From: Oceanihabitans iliipiscarium
GTDB lineage: Bacteria; Bacteroidota; Bacteroidia; Flavobacteriales; Flavobacteriaceae
Reading direction: 5' to 3'
NCBI RefSeq assembly: GCF_042686125.1
Contig: NZ_JBHUOV010000001.1
Location: forward strand, 806,001-870,000
Length of the DNA stretch: 64,000 nt
The notes beneath the pieces were generated by a model. It did not search any database, was not told where the DNA came from, and saw only the letters and a list, made by a program, of their open reading frames with translations. Below are positions 41,929 through 51,400 of this stretch, piece by piece. The first letter of the stretch is position 1. Every line of letters starts with the position of its first letter. The position numbers and the translations under genes are program-made.

Positions 41929-42711
41929 ATGCAAAACGAATTACATATTGCGCTAATTCAGTCTAATTTAGTTTGGGAAAATCCAATTCAAAACCGATTA
42001 AATTTTTCAAAAAAAATAGATAGCATTTCTGAAAGCATTGATGTTATTCTTCTTCCAGAAATGTTCACAACTGGTTTTACTATGAATGCTTCAGAAGTTG
42101 CCGAAACGATGCAAGGTGAAACGGTTAAATGGATGCGAGCAGTGGCAGAAAAAAAAGATGCTGCGTTGGTTGGTAGTATTGTAATTTCTGAAGATGATAA
42201 GTTTTATAATAGACTCCTTTTTGTTCGGCCAGACGGCAACATTTCGACTTACGATAAACGCCATACATTCACATTAGCAGGCGAAGATAAAGTGTTTAAG
42301 GCTGGACATAAAAAGCTTATTGTTGATTATAAAGGTTGGAGGTTTTGTCCTCTTATTTGCTATGATTTACGCTTTCCAGTTTGGGCAAGAAACGTAGAAA
42401 ACTATGATGTTTTATTTTATGTGGCTAATTGGCCTAAGCTAAGAATTTCGGCTTGGGATAATTTACTAAAAGCTAGAGCTATTGAAAATATGAGTTACTG
42501 TATAGGTGTTAACCGAGTTGGTATAGATGCAGGAAATTATGAGTATTCAGGAAATACAGCAGCATACGATGTGATAGGTAAAAAAATAACCAATATCGCC
42601 TTGGGGAAAGAGCAAATAGAAATTGTTAAGCTAGATAAAGCACATATTAATAAGTATAGAGAAAAGCTTCAATTTTTAAATGATAAAGACGATTTTAATC
42701 TAAAAGTGTAA
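41929..42711 (+). CDS. Omega-amidase, nitrilase superfamily (YafV-like)
   Basis: A 260-residue carbon-nitrogen hydrolase with the Glu-Lys-Cys triad visible: Glu44 (LLPEMFTTGF), Lys110 (YDKRHTF) and Cys144 (LICYDLRFPVW). The FTTGF and CYDLRFP blocks are those of omega-amidases, which hydrolyse alpha-ketoglutaramate or ketosuccinamate to ammonia and the keto acid. Together with the aminotransferase upstream it makes glutamine-driven transamination irreversible. Its last 17 bases overlap the convergent Big_5 lipoprotein. Confidence 0.92.
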   Translation: MQNELHIALIQSNLVWENPIQNRLNFSKKIDSISESIDVILLPEMFTTGFTMNASEVAETMQGETVKWMRAVAEKKDAALVGSIVISEDDKFYNRLLFVRPDGNISTYDKRHTFTLAGEDKVFKAGHKKLIVDYKGWRFCPLICYDLRFPVWARNVENYDVLFYVANWPKLRISAWDNLLKARAIENMSYCIGVNRVGIDAGNYEYSGNTAAYDVIGKKITNIALGKEQIEIVKLDKAHINKYREKLQFLNDKDDFNLKV

Positions 42712-44305
42712 AGTCTATTATTGGATCCCAATTTGCACGAACTTCAATAGCTTCAGTATAATGACTGACACGCTCAGGTTGTATTTTTTTTAAATAATTA
42801 CCAGAATCATACTTTTTATTTTTATTGGCATCAAAGATGACACGTAAATAGTAAGTCGAAGGTTTTAAATGTCTAAAATCTAAAGGTTCTTGTTTTCTGC
42901 TATATAATTCAGATATCACATTACCCTCCTTATCTGTTAATTGGGCTATTAATGGGTACTTCGCATTGTATAAAGTGACTCTAACATTGCCATAATCTGC
43001 AAATGTTTTGGTCGTTAACCGATAGTTTAATGTGTCATTCTTATTTCCAAAAAAATCGACAAAAGCATTTGGTAATGCCTGAACATAATAAGTGTTACTT
43101 TCAGTTTTATCAAATTTAAAAGTATAACTATTATTTAGTGTGTCTAACTTAACCTTATAGTCGACTTCTGAAGAATCTTTATCTAAAATGGTTAACTTTT
43201 TCCTGTTAAATTTTGAAAAAGGAATATTTGCCGAAATTTGAAAGTCATCATTAAAGTTTAAAGTTCCTCTAGGGTTAGACTCCATAATTAATGAATCGCG
43301 AGGTTGGTCGCTTATTTTTACAGTGAAATCTTCGGAGTATTCTTTGTTTTTCACTTTAAAAACTAAAGAGTCTCTATTTTTAAGTCTAGGCTTGAACCAA
43401 TAATTTAACGAATCTGTTTTTGGGTCTTTAGTAATTCTAAAATTGAATTTTTCTGGAGCTTTAGAAGCTAATTGAATTTTAGTATTAGTGTAATCACCTT
43501 GATAACCAAAAGCTATTTTTTCTCCAGAAACTAATCGAGGTCTAATAATTTCAAAATCATTTTCTTCTTTAAATAACTTCAAGGTAAATGATGAATCTGT
43601 GGGTACATTAACATACTCTTTATGAAAAGCTATTTTATCAGTTTTTTGCTGAAATTTATTATCTTCATTTGCATCTTTTAAAGCGATAAGCATGTACTGT
43701 CCTGCTTTAATATTTTCTAAATTAAAAGTGGTTGTACTGTCTAATGTGTTAGTAACGTATTTTGGGAGCTTCTTATAAACAATTGAATCGTTAAAGGTAG
43801 AGTCTATTTCGTATAATCGAACAGAAACAAAGTCTTCAGGTTTCCTTAAACTTGCATCTAATATTTGACCTTTTACTGAAAGTGAATCTATATAGCTACC
43901 CGTTGAGAATACAAATTTGTAATAAGAATAAGGGTTTTCTTCGTTGTTGTCTGTAATACTATTACCAAAGTTAAAAGCATAGGTCGTATTAGAGAGTAAA
44001 GTATCATGAATCTTTATCGTAATATATTTACTTGCCGAGCCTAAAGGAGTAATTTCTGGAATAGGATCCATAGGTGGAGAAATAATCAGTTGGCGTTGCA
44101 GATTTTTGATTTTGACGAACTCATCAAAATAGATTTTAATTTCTTTGCCATTAAAATCTGTAGAAAAATTTTCGGGACTTGAACTCACAATTTTAGGAGC
44201 GGTTTCATCTTTTGGACCACCACTTGGAGTGCCTCTATTTGCACAACTAAAAATTAGTAAGCCAATACAAATTATAAAAATAAAATTAGAGTGAAATTTA
44301 CTCAT
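42695..44305 (-). CDS. Big_5 (Ig-like) domain lipoprotein
   Basis: A 536-residue lipoprotein (Cys21 followed by ANRGTPSGGPKDETAP). Residues about 35-135 form a Big_5-type Ig-like domain (PKIVSSSPENFSTDFNGKEIKIYFDEFV), and the remainder is several more beta domains, ending with a FRHLKPSTYYLRVIFDANKN-like segment. The CANRGTPSGGPKD start is a widespread Bacteroidota lipoprotein type. No acidic tag follows the cysteine, so location may be periplasmic. ATG 44305 is chosen over a GTG 21 bases upstream. Function unknown. Confidence 0.85.
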   Translation of the reverse strand: MSKFHSNFIFIICIGLLIFSCANRGTPSGGPKDETAPKIVSSSPENFSTDFNGKEIKIYFDEFVKIKNLQRQLIISPPMDPIPEITPLGSASKYITIKIHDTLLSNTTYAFNFGNSITDNNEENPYSYYKFVFSTGSYIDSLSVKGQILDASLRKPEDFVSVRLYEIDSTFNDSIVYKKLPKYVTNTLDSTTTFNLENIKAGQYMLIALKDANEDNKFQQKTDKIAFHKEYVNVPTDSSFTLKLFKEENDFEIIRPRLVSGEKIAFGYQGDYTNTKIQLASKAPEKFNFRITKDPKTDSLNYWFKPRLKNRDSLVFKVKNKEYSEDFTVKISDQPRDSLIMESNPRGTLNFNDDFQISANIPFSKFNRKKLTILDKDSSEVDYKVKLDTLNNSYTFKFDKTESNTYYVQALPNAFVDFFGNKNDTLNYRLTTKTFADYGNVRVTLYNAKYPLIAQLTDKEGNVISELYSRKQEPLDFRHLKPSTYYLRVIFDANKNKKYDSGNYLKKIQPERVSHYTEAIEVRANWDPIIDFTLLD

Positions 44306-44362
44306 TATCAATTTTTGATTTTGCACAAAGTAACAACATATTTGTTATTCACAAAACAGGGA

Positions 44363-45040
44363 TTAGACGATTGCCATAGTTGCAATGCTTATTTTAACAT
44401 TTTTAGCAGTATTTAACACATTAATACAAGATTCTAGAGTAGCTCCAGTAGTAATTATATCATCTACTAATAAAATGTGCTTGTTTTCAATTTGATTTAA
44501 GTTTTCTATTGCAAAAAGTTCATTTGTAATTTGCCAACGCGCAAAACGTTTTTTAGTGACTTGAGATTTGGTATTCGTTATTTTAATTAGTGAAGTCTTG
44601 TTGTATTCTGTAGAGAGCGCTTTAGCTATTTCTTCACCAAATTTATCAACTTGGTTATAACCTCTTTTTTTAAGTTTGTTTTTATGCAGAGGTACTGGAA
44701 TTACAACATCAACATCTTTAAAACCCTCAATATCTTTTAACTCATTGCCTAACCATTCGCCTAAAAACACACCAATATCTTCGTAACCTTTGTATTTTAA
44801 ATTGTGAATAAGCTGTTGTACAATTCCTTTTTTTTCAAAGCGAAGTAAGGCCGTAGCTTTTTCTACTTTTGCCCGACCATAAAACACCTTTTCAACGGGG
44901 TTATTAGTGTCATAATGAAAATTAGTAATTGGTAAATTGTGTCTACATTTAGTACAAACATAATTTTCAAAATCAAGTAAGGCATCATAACATGAATAGC
45001 ATACTTTAGGAAAAAATAAATTAACGACAGTATTTAACAT
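44363..45040 (-). CDS. ComF-type phosphoribosyltransferase-like protein
   Basis: A 225-residue protein of the ComF family: an N-terminal zinc finger with CYSC and CTKC pairs (Cys14, Cys17, Cys31 and Cys34) and a C-terminal PRTase fold with the PRPP-binding motif LLVDDIITTGAT. The family is needed for DNA uptake in naturally transformable bacteria, but members are also found in many non-competent ones. VIPVPLHKNKLKKRGYNQ is a second family hallmark. No other competence gene is next to it. Confidence 0.92.
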   Translation of the reverse strand: MLNTVVNLFFPKVCYSCYDALLDFENYVCTKCRHNLPITNFHYDTNNPVEKVFYGRAKVEKATALLRFEKKGIVQQLIHNLKYKGYEDIGVFLGEWLGNELKDIEGFKDVDVVIPVPLHKNKLKKRGYNQVDKFGEEIAKALSTEYNKTSLIKITNTKSQVTKKRFARWQITNELFAIENLNQIENKHILLVDDIITTGATLESCINVLNTAKNVKISIATMAIV

Positions 45041-45181
45041 ACCTAAACTTACAAAATTAATAGCTTACATGATAATAGTGATAGTAATTTTTTACTTCAA
45101 CAATTATTTTGTTGACTTCATCGATTTTAATTAATTAACCCAAACTTAATTTCTAGATTCGTACTGTAAAATTAATTAATA

Positions 45182-46066
45182 ATGATAGTTATCCCTCAGT
45201 ACTTTAACTATAGATTAATTATTGGTACATTGGTAATAGCAATTGCTATTTTAGGGTCTTATAGTATTTCTAGTTATATTTCATTTCAAGATCAAGAAGA
45301 ATTCTTGGCACAAGAAACAGTTCTTGTTAAAAATGAATTATCTGAAATGGTCTCTCTTTATGACGATGTTTCTGTTGAAAATGAAACGATTAAGTTGCAA
45401 TTAGAGGAGTCTAAAACTAAAGTCTTAAATATTTTAGATTCAGTAGAAAAAGCAAAAACCAATTTATCTTTAATTTCTAAGTATAGAAGCCAAATTTATG
45501 CTCTCAAAAACGAGAGAGAAAATATTTTCGGACAAATAGATTCTTTAGTAAGAAATAATGCAATTCTTCAAGTGCAAGTAGATTCTGTATCTCAGCAATT
45601 TGAAAATCAAAAATTACAATTAGCTTACTTAACAAAGAAAAACAACAGTTTAAATCAAATCGTAAGCAAAGTAAGTTTGCTTAAAGCTAAAAACATAAAA
45701 GTTTCTGCATTAAAGACAACGAGTGCTTTACAAAGCTTTGAAACGGATAAATTAAGTGAAACAGATCATATTGAAGTCTGCACAACGCTTGCTAGTAATG
45801 AATTTACACCAAAAGGAAATAAAAATATTTTTGTTCAAATTCTAGACCCAAACAATGAGGTTGTTTCAGAAAGAGGGATTCTTAAGTTTCAAGGTATGGA
45901 GTTAGAATATAGTGGTAAGACTACAATTAAAAATGTAAATGAAAATATTACTGCGTGTTTAAAAATTAGTGTTGCTGAAAGAGAAAAACTAAAAGCAGGA
46001 AATTATAATATTAATGTCTTTCAAAATGCAACCCTACTTGGAAGTACTTCAATTAAATTAAAATAA
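45182..46066 (+). CDS. Membrane-anchored coiled-coil protein of unknown function
   Basis: A 294-residue protein with one N-terminal transmembrane helix (about 12-32), a coiled-coil region (about 40-175, many Leu/Glu/Lys heptads) and a C-terminal beta domain (about 190-294) containing NKNIFVQILDPNNEVV and KAGNYNINVFQ. The layout suggests a periplasmic envelope protein held by the inner membrane. I do not recognise the family. A 7-base inverted repeat TCAACAA/TTGTTGA lies upstream at 45097-45115, and a terminator follows the gene. Confidence 0.78.
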   Translation: MIVIPQYFNYRLIIGTLVIAIAILGSYSISSYISFQDQEEFLAQETVLVKNELSEMVSLYDDVSVENETIKLQLEESKTKVLNILDSVEKAKTNLSLISKYRSQIYALKNERENIFGQIDSLVRNNAILQVQVDSVSQQFENQKLQLAYLTKKNNSLNQIVSKVSLLKAKNIKVSALKTTSALQSFETDKLSETDHIEVCTTLASNEFTPKGNKNIFVQILDPNNEVVSERGILKFQGMELEYSGKTTIKNVNENITACLKISVAEREKLKAGNYNINVFQNATLLGSTSIKLK

Positions 46067-46086
46067 AAATAACCCTATAATTTTTT

Positions 46087-46120
46087 AAAACCATTCCATT
46101 TATATGGAGTGGTTTTTTAT
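46087..46120 (+). terminator. Terminator that merges with the glyS promoter
   Basis: A 13-base stem (46087-46099 with 46104-46116, one G-T pair) with a TTAT loop, followed by T residues. The T run is shared with the glyS -7 element at 46118-46125. Confidence 0.82.
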
Positions 46121-46125
46121 TTTTG
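46118..46125 (+). promoter_or_regulatory. Candidate -7 element of glyS, nearly touching the start codon
   Basis: TATTTTTG ends four bases before the ATG at 46130, the same spacing as at thiL, so the mRNA would be leaderless. It overlaps the T-tract of the preceding terminator. Confidence 0.5.
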
Positions 46126-46129
46126 CACA

Positions 46130-47674
46130 ATGGCAACAAATCAAGACGATCAATTTAAAAAAGTAATCTCTCATGCAAAAGAGTATGGTTACGTATTTCA
46201 GAGCAGTGAAATCTATGATGGATTAAGCGCAGTGTATGACTATGCTCAAAATGGAGCAGAGCTCAAAAAAAATATTCGTGATTATTGGTGGAGAGCGATG
46301 GTGCAAATGCATGATAATATCGTAGGGATTGATGCTGCTATATTTATGCATCCAACCACCTGGAAAGCTTCTGGTCATGTTGATGCCTTTAATGATCCGT
46401 TAATTGATAATAAAGATTCTAAAAAACGTTATCGCGCAGATGTTTTAATTGAAGATTATTGTGCTAAAATTGAAGCGAAAATTGAAAAAGAAGTCAAGAA
46501 AGCTGAAAAACGTTTTGGAGATGCGTTTAATAAAGATGAATTTATTTCAACGAACCCTCGTGTTGTTGGCTATTATGAAAAAATAGAAAACATTCTTACA
46601 CGAATGGGAAAATCCTTAGAAAAAGAGGATTTAACAGATGTCAAAGCGCTTATTGAAGAACTAGAAATTGCCGATCCATTAACGGGTTCAAGAAATTGGA
46701 CAGACGTTAAGCAATTTAATTTAATGTTTGGCACTAAGCTAGGTGCTTCTGCTGAAACTGCGATGGATTTATATTTACGTCCAGAAACCGCACAAGGCAT
46801 ATTCGTTAACTTTTTGAATGTGCAAAAAACGGGACGTATGAAAATTCCGTTTGGTATTGCACAAACAGGAAAAGCCTTTAGAAATGAAATCGTAGCCAGA
46901 CAATTCATTTTTAGAATGCGAGAGTTTGAACAAATGGAAATGCAATTCTTCATTAAACCAGGAACTCAAAAAGAGTGGTTTAATCATTGGAAAGAAACCA
47001 GAATGAAATGGCATTTATCTCTTGGAATGGGAGAAGACAACTATCGTTTTCATGACCATGAAAAATTAGCACATTATGCAGATGCCGCTACAGATATAGA
47101 ATTTAAATTCCCATTTGGTTTTAAAGAATTAGAAGGCATTCATTCGCGTACAGATTTTGATTTAAAACAACACGAAGAATTTTCTGGAAAGAAATTACAG
47201 TATTTCGATCATGAAGAGAATGCAAGCTATACACCTTATGTTCTAGAAACCTCTATTGGTTTAGATCGTATGTTTTTAGCAGTTTTTTCTAATGCTTTGA
47301 TGGAAGAAGAATTAGAAAACAATACGACACGAACAGTTTTAAAATTACCAGCAGTATTAGCGCCTGTAAAAGCCGCTATTTTTCCTTTAGTAAAAAAGGA
47401 TGGCTTACCAGAAGTGGCGAAACAAATTGTAGAGGATTTAAAATGGGATTTTAATGTGTTTTATGATGAAAAGGATGCTGTAGGAAAACGGTACAGACGA
47501 CAAGATGCTAACGGAACGCCATTTTGTATCACAGTAGATCACGACACTTTAGAAGATAAGACTGTTACTATTCGTCATCGTGATACTATGGAACAGAAAC
47601 GTGTAAAAATAGAAGATTTAAAACGTATTATTAAAGCAGAAGTTGATGTGAAACATTGGCTTCAAAAGATGTAA
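46130..47674 (+). CDS. glyS: Glycyl-tRNA synthetase, alpha2 (eukaryote-like) type
   Basis: Attaches glycine to its tRNA. The 514-residue single-chain enzyme belongs to the alpha2 class II type: RPETAQGIFVNF (motif 1 region), FRNEIVARQFIFRMREFEQME (motif 2) and ETSIGLDRMFLAV (motif 3), then an anticodon-binding domain (about 420-514). ATG 46130 (MATNQDD) is preferred over a start 21 bases upstream, which would lie within the terminator and promoter. Confidence 0.97.
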   Translation: MATNQDDQFKKVISHAKEYGYVFQSSEIYDGLSAVYDYAQNGAELKKNIRDYWWRAMVQMHDNIVGIDAAIFMHPTTWKASGHVDAFNDPLIDNKDSKKRYRADVLIEDYCAKIEAKIEKEVKKAEKRFGDAFNKDEFISTNPRVVGYYEKIENILTRMGKSLEKEDLTDVKALIEELEIADPLTGSRNWTDVKQFNLMFGTKLGASAETAMDLYLRPETAQGIFVNFLNVQKTGRMKIPFGIAQTGKAFRNEIVARQFIFRMREFEQMEMQFFIKPGTQKEWFNHWKETRMKWHLSLGMGEDNYRFHDHEKLAHYADAATDIEFKFPFGFKELEGIHSRTDFDLKQHEEFSGKKLQYFDHEENASYTPYVLETSIGLDRMFLAVFSNALMEEELENNTTRTVLKLPAVLAPVKAAIFPLVKKDGLPEVAKQIVEDLKWDFNVFYDEKDAVGKRYRRQDANGTPFCITVDHDTLEDKTVTIRHRDTMEQKRVKIEDLKRIIKAEVDVKHWLQKM

Positions 47675-47691
47675 TATTATAATAGTTTTTC

Positions 47692-47712
47692 ATCCTGAAT
47701 CAAGTTCAGGAT
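47692..47712. repeat. Short CCTGAA stem-loop repeat
   Basis: ATCCTGAA at 47692-47699 pairs with TTCAGGAT at 47705-47712 around TCAAG. This stem resembles a very common intergenic repeat of Flavobacteriaceae, as I recall it; here it stands just before the terminator. Confidence 0.55.
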
Positions 47713-47715
47713 CTC

Positions 47716-47747
47716 AAAAAAACCAAGCTAATTACTTGGTTTTTTTG
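47716..47747. terminator. Bidirectional terminator after glyS
   Basis: AAAAACCAAG pairs with CTTGGTTTTT around CTAATTA. T and A runs on both sides allow it to stop glyS and the convergent outer-membrane gene. Confidence 0.85.
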
Positions 47748-47766
47748 TTTTATAAAGTTTTGAGAC

Positions 47767-48339
47767 TTAAAATCGCCAACCAAAAGTAGCACCCAATCTT
47801 GGGACAAACTCACTACCAACATCATTATTCGATTGAATAATATTTCGGCCTACTCCACCAAAGACTTCAAAAAGAAACCCTTTTTTACTCACAAATTTTC
47901 CACCAACAGCTATACCAAAAGCGAGGTTGTTTGAGGTTTCATCATTAAAAGTATATTCATAATCATTAGTAATTTCATTATATAAATACTCATCAACAGT
48001 ATCATCTTGCACATTAAACATTCCAAACGCTTCAATGAAAAACCCCCAAGCATATTTACTAGAAAAGTAACGTCTATAATAAGGAGTGAAAGCGAATTTT
48101 TCGTTATAAAAAACATCTTCACCAGAATCTGTGTCTCTAAGATTAATTAAAACAGATGCACCTACAGAAGATTCAGAATCTAGTAAATATTCGTATGAAA
48201 AATCTAAAGATTTAAATAAGATAAGGTTGAATGCATTGGCTTTAATTTCACTTCGTTTTACTTTTTCTTCTTGTTCTGAAACTTGTGAAAATGATATGAA
48301 AGAGGTGAGTAATAATAATCCTAAAAGGGCTTTTTTCAT
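47767..48339 (-). CDS. Small outer-membrane beta-barrel protein
   Basis: A 190-residue protein with a signal peptide (about 1-19, ending ISFS) and a sequence of alternating amphipathic strands (NLILFKSLDFSYEYLL, YAWGFFIEAFGMFNV, FGIAVGGKFVSKKGFLFEVFGG), ending in the terminal FGWRF that marks outer-membrane barrels. The size suits an eight-stranded barrel of the OmpX/OprF-N type. Role unknown. Confidence 0.8.
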   Translation of the reverse strand: MKKALLGLLLLTSFISFSQVSEQEEKVKRSEIKANAFNLILFKSLDFSYEYLLDSESSVGASVLINLRDTDSGEDVFYNEKFAFTPYYRRYFSSKYAWGFFIEAFGMFNVQDDTVDEYLYNEITNDYEYTFNDETSNNLAFGIAVGGKFVSKKGFLFEVFGGVGRNIIQSNNDVGSEFVPRLGATFGWRF

Positions 48340-48444
48340 TGTAATATTTTTAAACTTGTGTTCTATAAATTAAAAGGCGTACCTACTATAGATGTCAAAA
48401 GCGTAAAAAGGTTGCGTTCGTTTTTATAAAAAAATGATTACAAA

Positions 48445-51400
48445 TTAAAAGTAGGCTTTCAATTGAATAGTTCCTGTATGAATCGTTTTACTGGTTTCAG
48501 TTTTTCGGCCAAAATAATTCAAATTTAAATCTAAATATTTAGTCAGTTTTTTTTGTGCTAGTACAGTCCAAGTGTAGTTCTTTCCAGGCTGTAACCCTTC
48601 TAACATTTGATAGGCAACAGGTGTGTTAGCATTGCCTGTAAAAGTGTTTGAAAAATAATTAAATTCTCCCGAAATGGCCATTTGTTGCTTGCTAGAAAAC
48701 GTAAAAGAAGCACCATACTTTTGTTGCTCTAGAGTTTCAAAGTTGTCAATCGTATTTTCTTTATTTGTGAATTGATAAAAGACATCAAAACGTGCATTAT
48801 CATTAAATAAATAAGAAAGCTTCGGATTAAATTGAGTTTCGTCAAGATTGAAATTCTTACTGGTGAAATTTTCGCTTAAGCTTTCATTAGTATTAAAACT
48901 AGTCAGAAAATTGATAAGCCAATGCGTAGCAAATTTATGGTTAAACAATAACTGATGGCTTTTAGATTTTGACCCAATAGATCCAATAGATAATAAATTT
49001 TTAGTGGAATTGGTTAAAAAAGTATATGATGTTGTGTAACGCTGTTTCCCTCTATTAAAAAACAATACATTTCTAAAGTTAGATTGTAAGCCTAATTGCT
49101 GGTCTTCATCGTCTTTAAAGGGATTGAGATTGAAAGAACTTCCTTGGCGTTTTTGTTTTCGGTCAATTAAATAAGAGGTTTGGTTATAAAAATGAGACCA
49201 GAATTTTTTGCTTTTATTGTCTTCGGTTGACCATTGCTGTGGATTAATAGTCAATGTTTGGCTGAGTCTATTTTGGTGCGTTTTTACAAATACTTGATTA
49301 GGAAGTAACACTCTAATATATGTACCTTGGTCTGCAAATTGTGCGATTTCAAATTCTTCTAATTCTTGAATGCCATTATTATTATAGTCAATCCATGTAT
49401 AAGCACCTTGTCCAGGTTCTACTTCAACATAAGTAAATTCTTGTTGAGCAAGTGATCCAGAATTAGTTTCATAAATTGTATTCCAATGTACTATTTGTTT
49501 AAATAATTTTTGACTGAATTGTATTCTAGAGTTTAATGATTCTTCATTATCTAAAGACTCGTCTTCATTATTTAATGTTCTATAATTTGCATAAAGCGAT
49601 AAGTTGGTATTATTATTTTGAATGATTCTCGAGTCTAAATAATAGGTGTTCGAGGTGTTTACTTTTTGTAAATTCGTGTCGACTAGACTGTCGTTTACTC
49701 TGTGTTTATAACCAACTTCTGCAAAAACTTTGGTGCTATCTCCAATACCTGTGAATATTTCATACGACTTAAAACGTTGACTTAAAGCTGTAAAAGCATC
49801 AGTCACTTTATCCTTCTGCTCATTATTTTCCATGGCAAGCTTAGTACCAACCCAACCCTTTTTTAAACTGTAGATAATACTATTGTATGAACGTAAAAAT
49901 GTTGAGGTGTTCACATTTGATTCAGCATTTAAGACACTAGAATTAGAATGAATTTGCCATTTCTTTAATCTTAAATCGCCTAATAGAACATGCCGACTAC
50001 CATTAAAGTTTTCAGAATAATTTAAGTACTCAAACTGATACCTTGCAATGCCTTTGTCATGATGAAGCGCTTGAACACCTGAAGTAAAGAGGATTTGGTT
50101 GCCATTATTAATAACATTCTGGTTGGTGTTAGTCTGTTCAATATTCCAGTCTCGAATAAATTCAGCATTATACAAACGTTCAATGGTTCTAAAATTTTCT
50201 TGAATATATTGAGTGTCTACAAAGGCGTTAAGATTCCATAGGCTATCCTTTTTAATAATAGATTGTTCTACTTTTAATTTTGCAGCAAAACCATCATTAT
50301 TATCATCATCAATATTAGAAAATAAATTCAAATCATTTTTACTACCAGCGACTTCAAAATCAATATTCGTCTTCTCGGTTGGCAAGTAGCTTCCATTTAA
50401 AACTGCTATTTGTAGTTTGTTTGGAGCAATGAGTTGAACAATAGGCTCGTAATTTCCTTGAGGAATTCCAGCAATGGGCTCAACATATTCATAAATTGTA
50501 GTAATGGCATTAACATTACTTATTATATAGTTACCTTGATTATCGCCAACTAAAGAGAATCGAACGCTAAAAAGTTCATCATCTGCGTCATTAGAAAACA
50601 CAAAAGCTTCAACACCACTAATCAACTCTTTTTTATATAAAATACGGTTTTCATTGTATGTTTCTGGTGTTGCTGATGGTGCAGTCATAAGGCTTTGGTC
50701 GTCTCCTGCATTTGCTAAAATGTCAACTTGTTCTGTAGATAAATTTTGTTGTAAAGGATTGTTCTTGGCATCATTTTCACTATAGACCGAAACGCCAAGT
50801 TTTAATTTTTCGCTATCGTAATTACCTCCACCATAAACCACTAAACGGGAATAATTACGTTCGCTAAATTGATAATCGACTGTTATTCGCATTTCACTAG
50901 TGATAGGGAAAGTAGAGTTGAATATAATTTCGCCTGCATTATAATTAATGATGTAGTCTTTGTTTTCACCACGTTCTAAAGTTATACCATTAACATAAAC
51001 CGTTTCGCTTCCAGAAACAACTAAAACAAATAATTCGCCACTTGGACCACGAAGTTTATAAGGACCTTGATTTCCTTCTTGTGCTGTAAATTGACTTGAT
51101 GTAAATTGACCTCTAACAATAGCTCCAGCAGCAAAAAGATTGGTTTTAGACTCAGAATGGTTTAAAGTTGCTTGAAGCGATAAACCTTGTACGCGTTTTG
51201 AAAAATTTGCAAAATGTGACTGCGAATTTTCTAAGTCCACATCACCTGCGCGAATCTTCCAATGGTCACTAAACAACTCAACAAACACTTGGTCAAACTC
51301 ATCTAAACGCTGAGAGTAACCACTTTCCTGTAATGGAATATTAGCATCTTGAATAGAGGCTCTTAAAGAAACTTTATCGCTTAACTTACCTGTAATTTGT

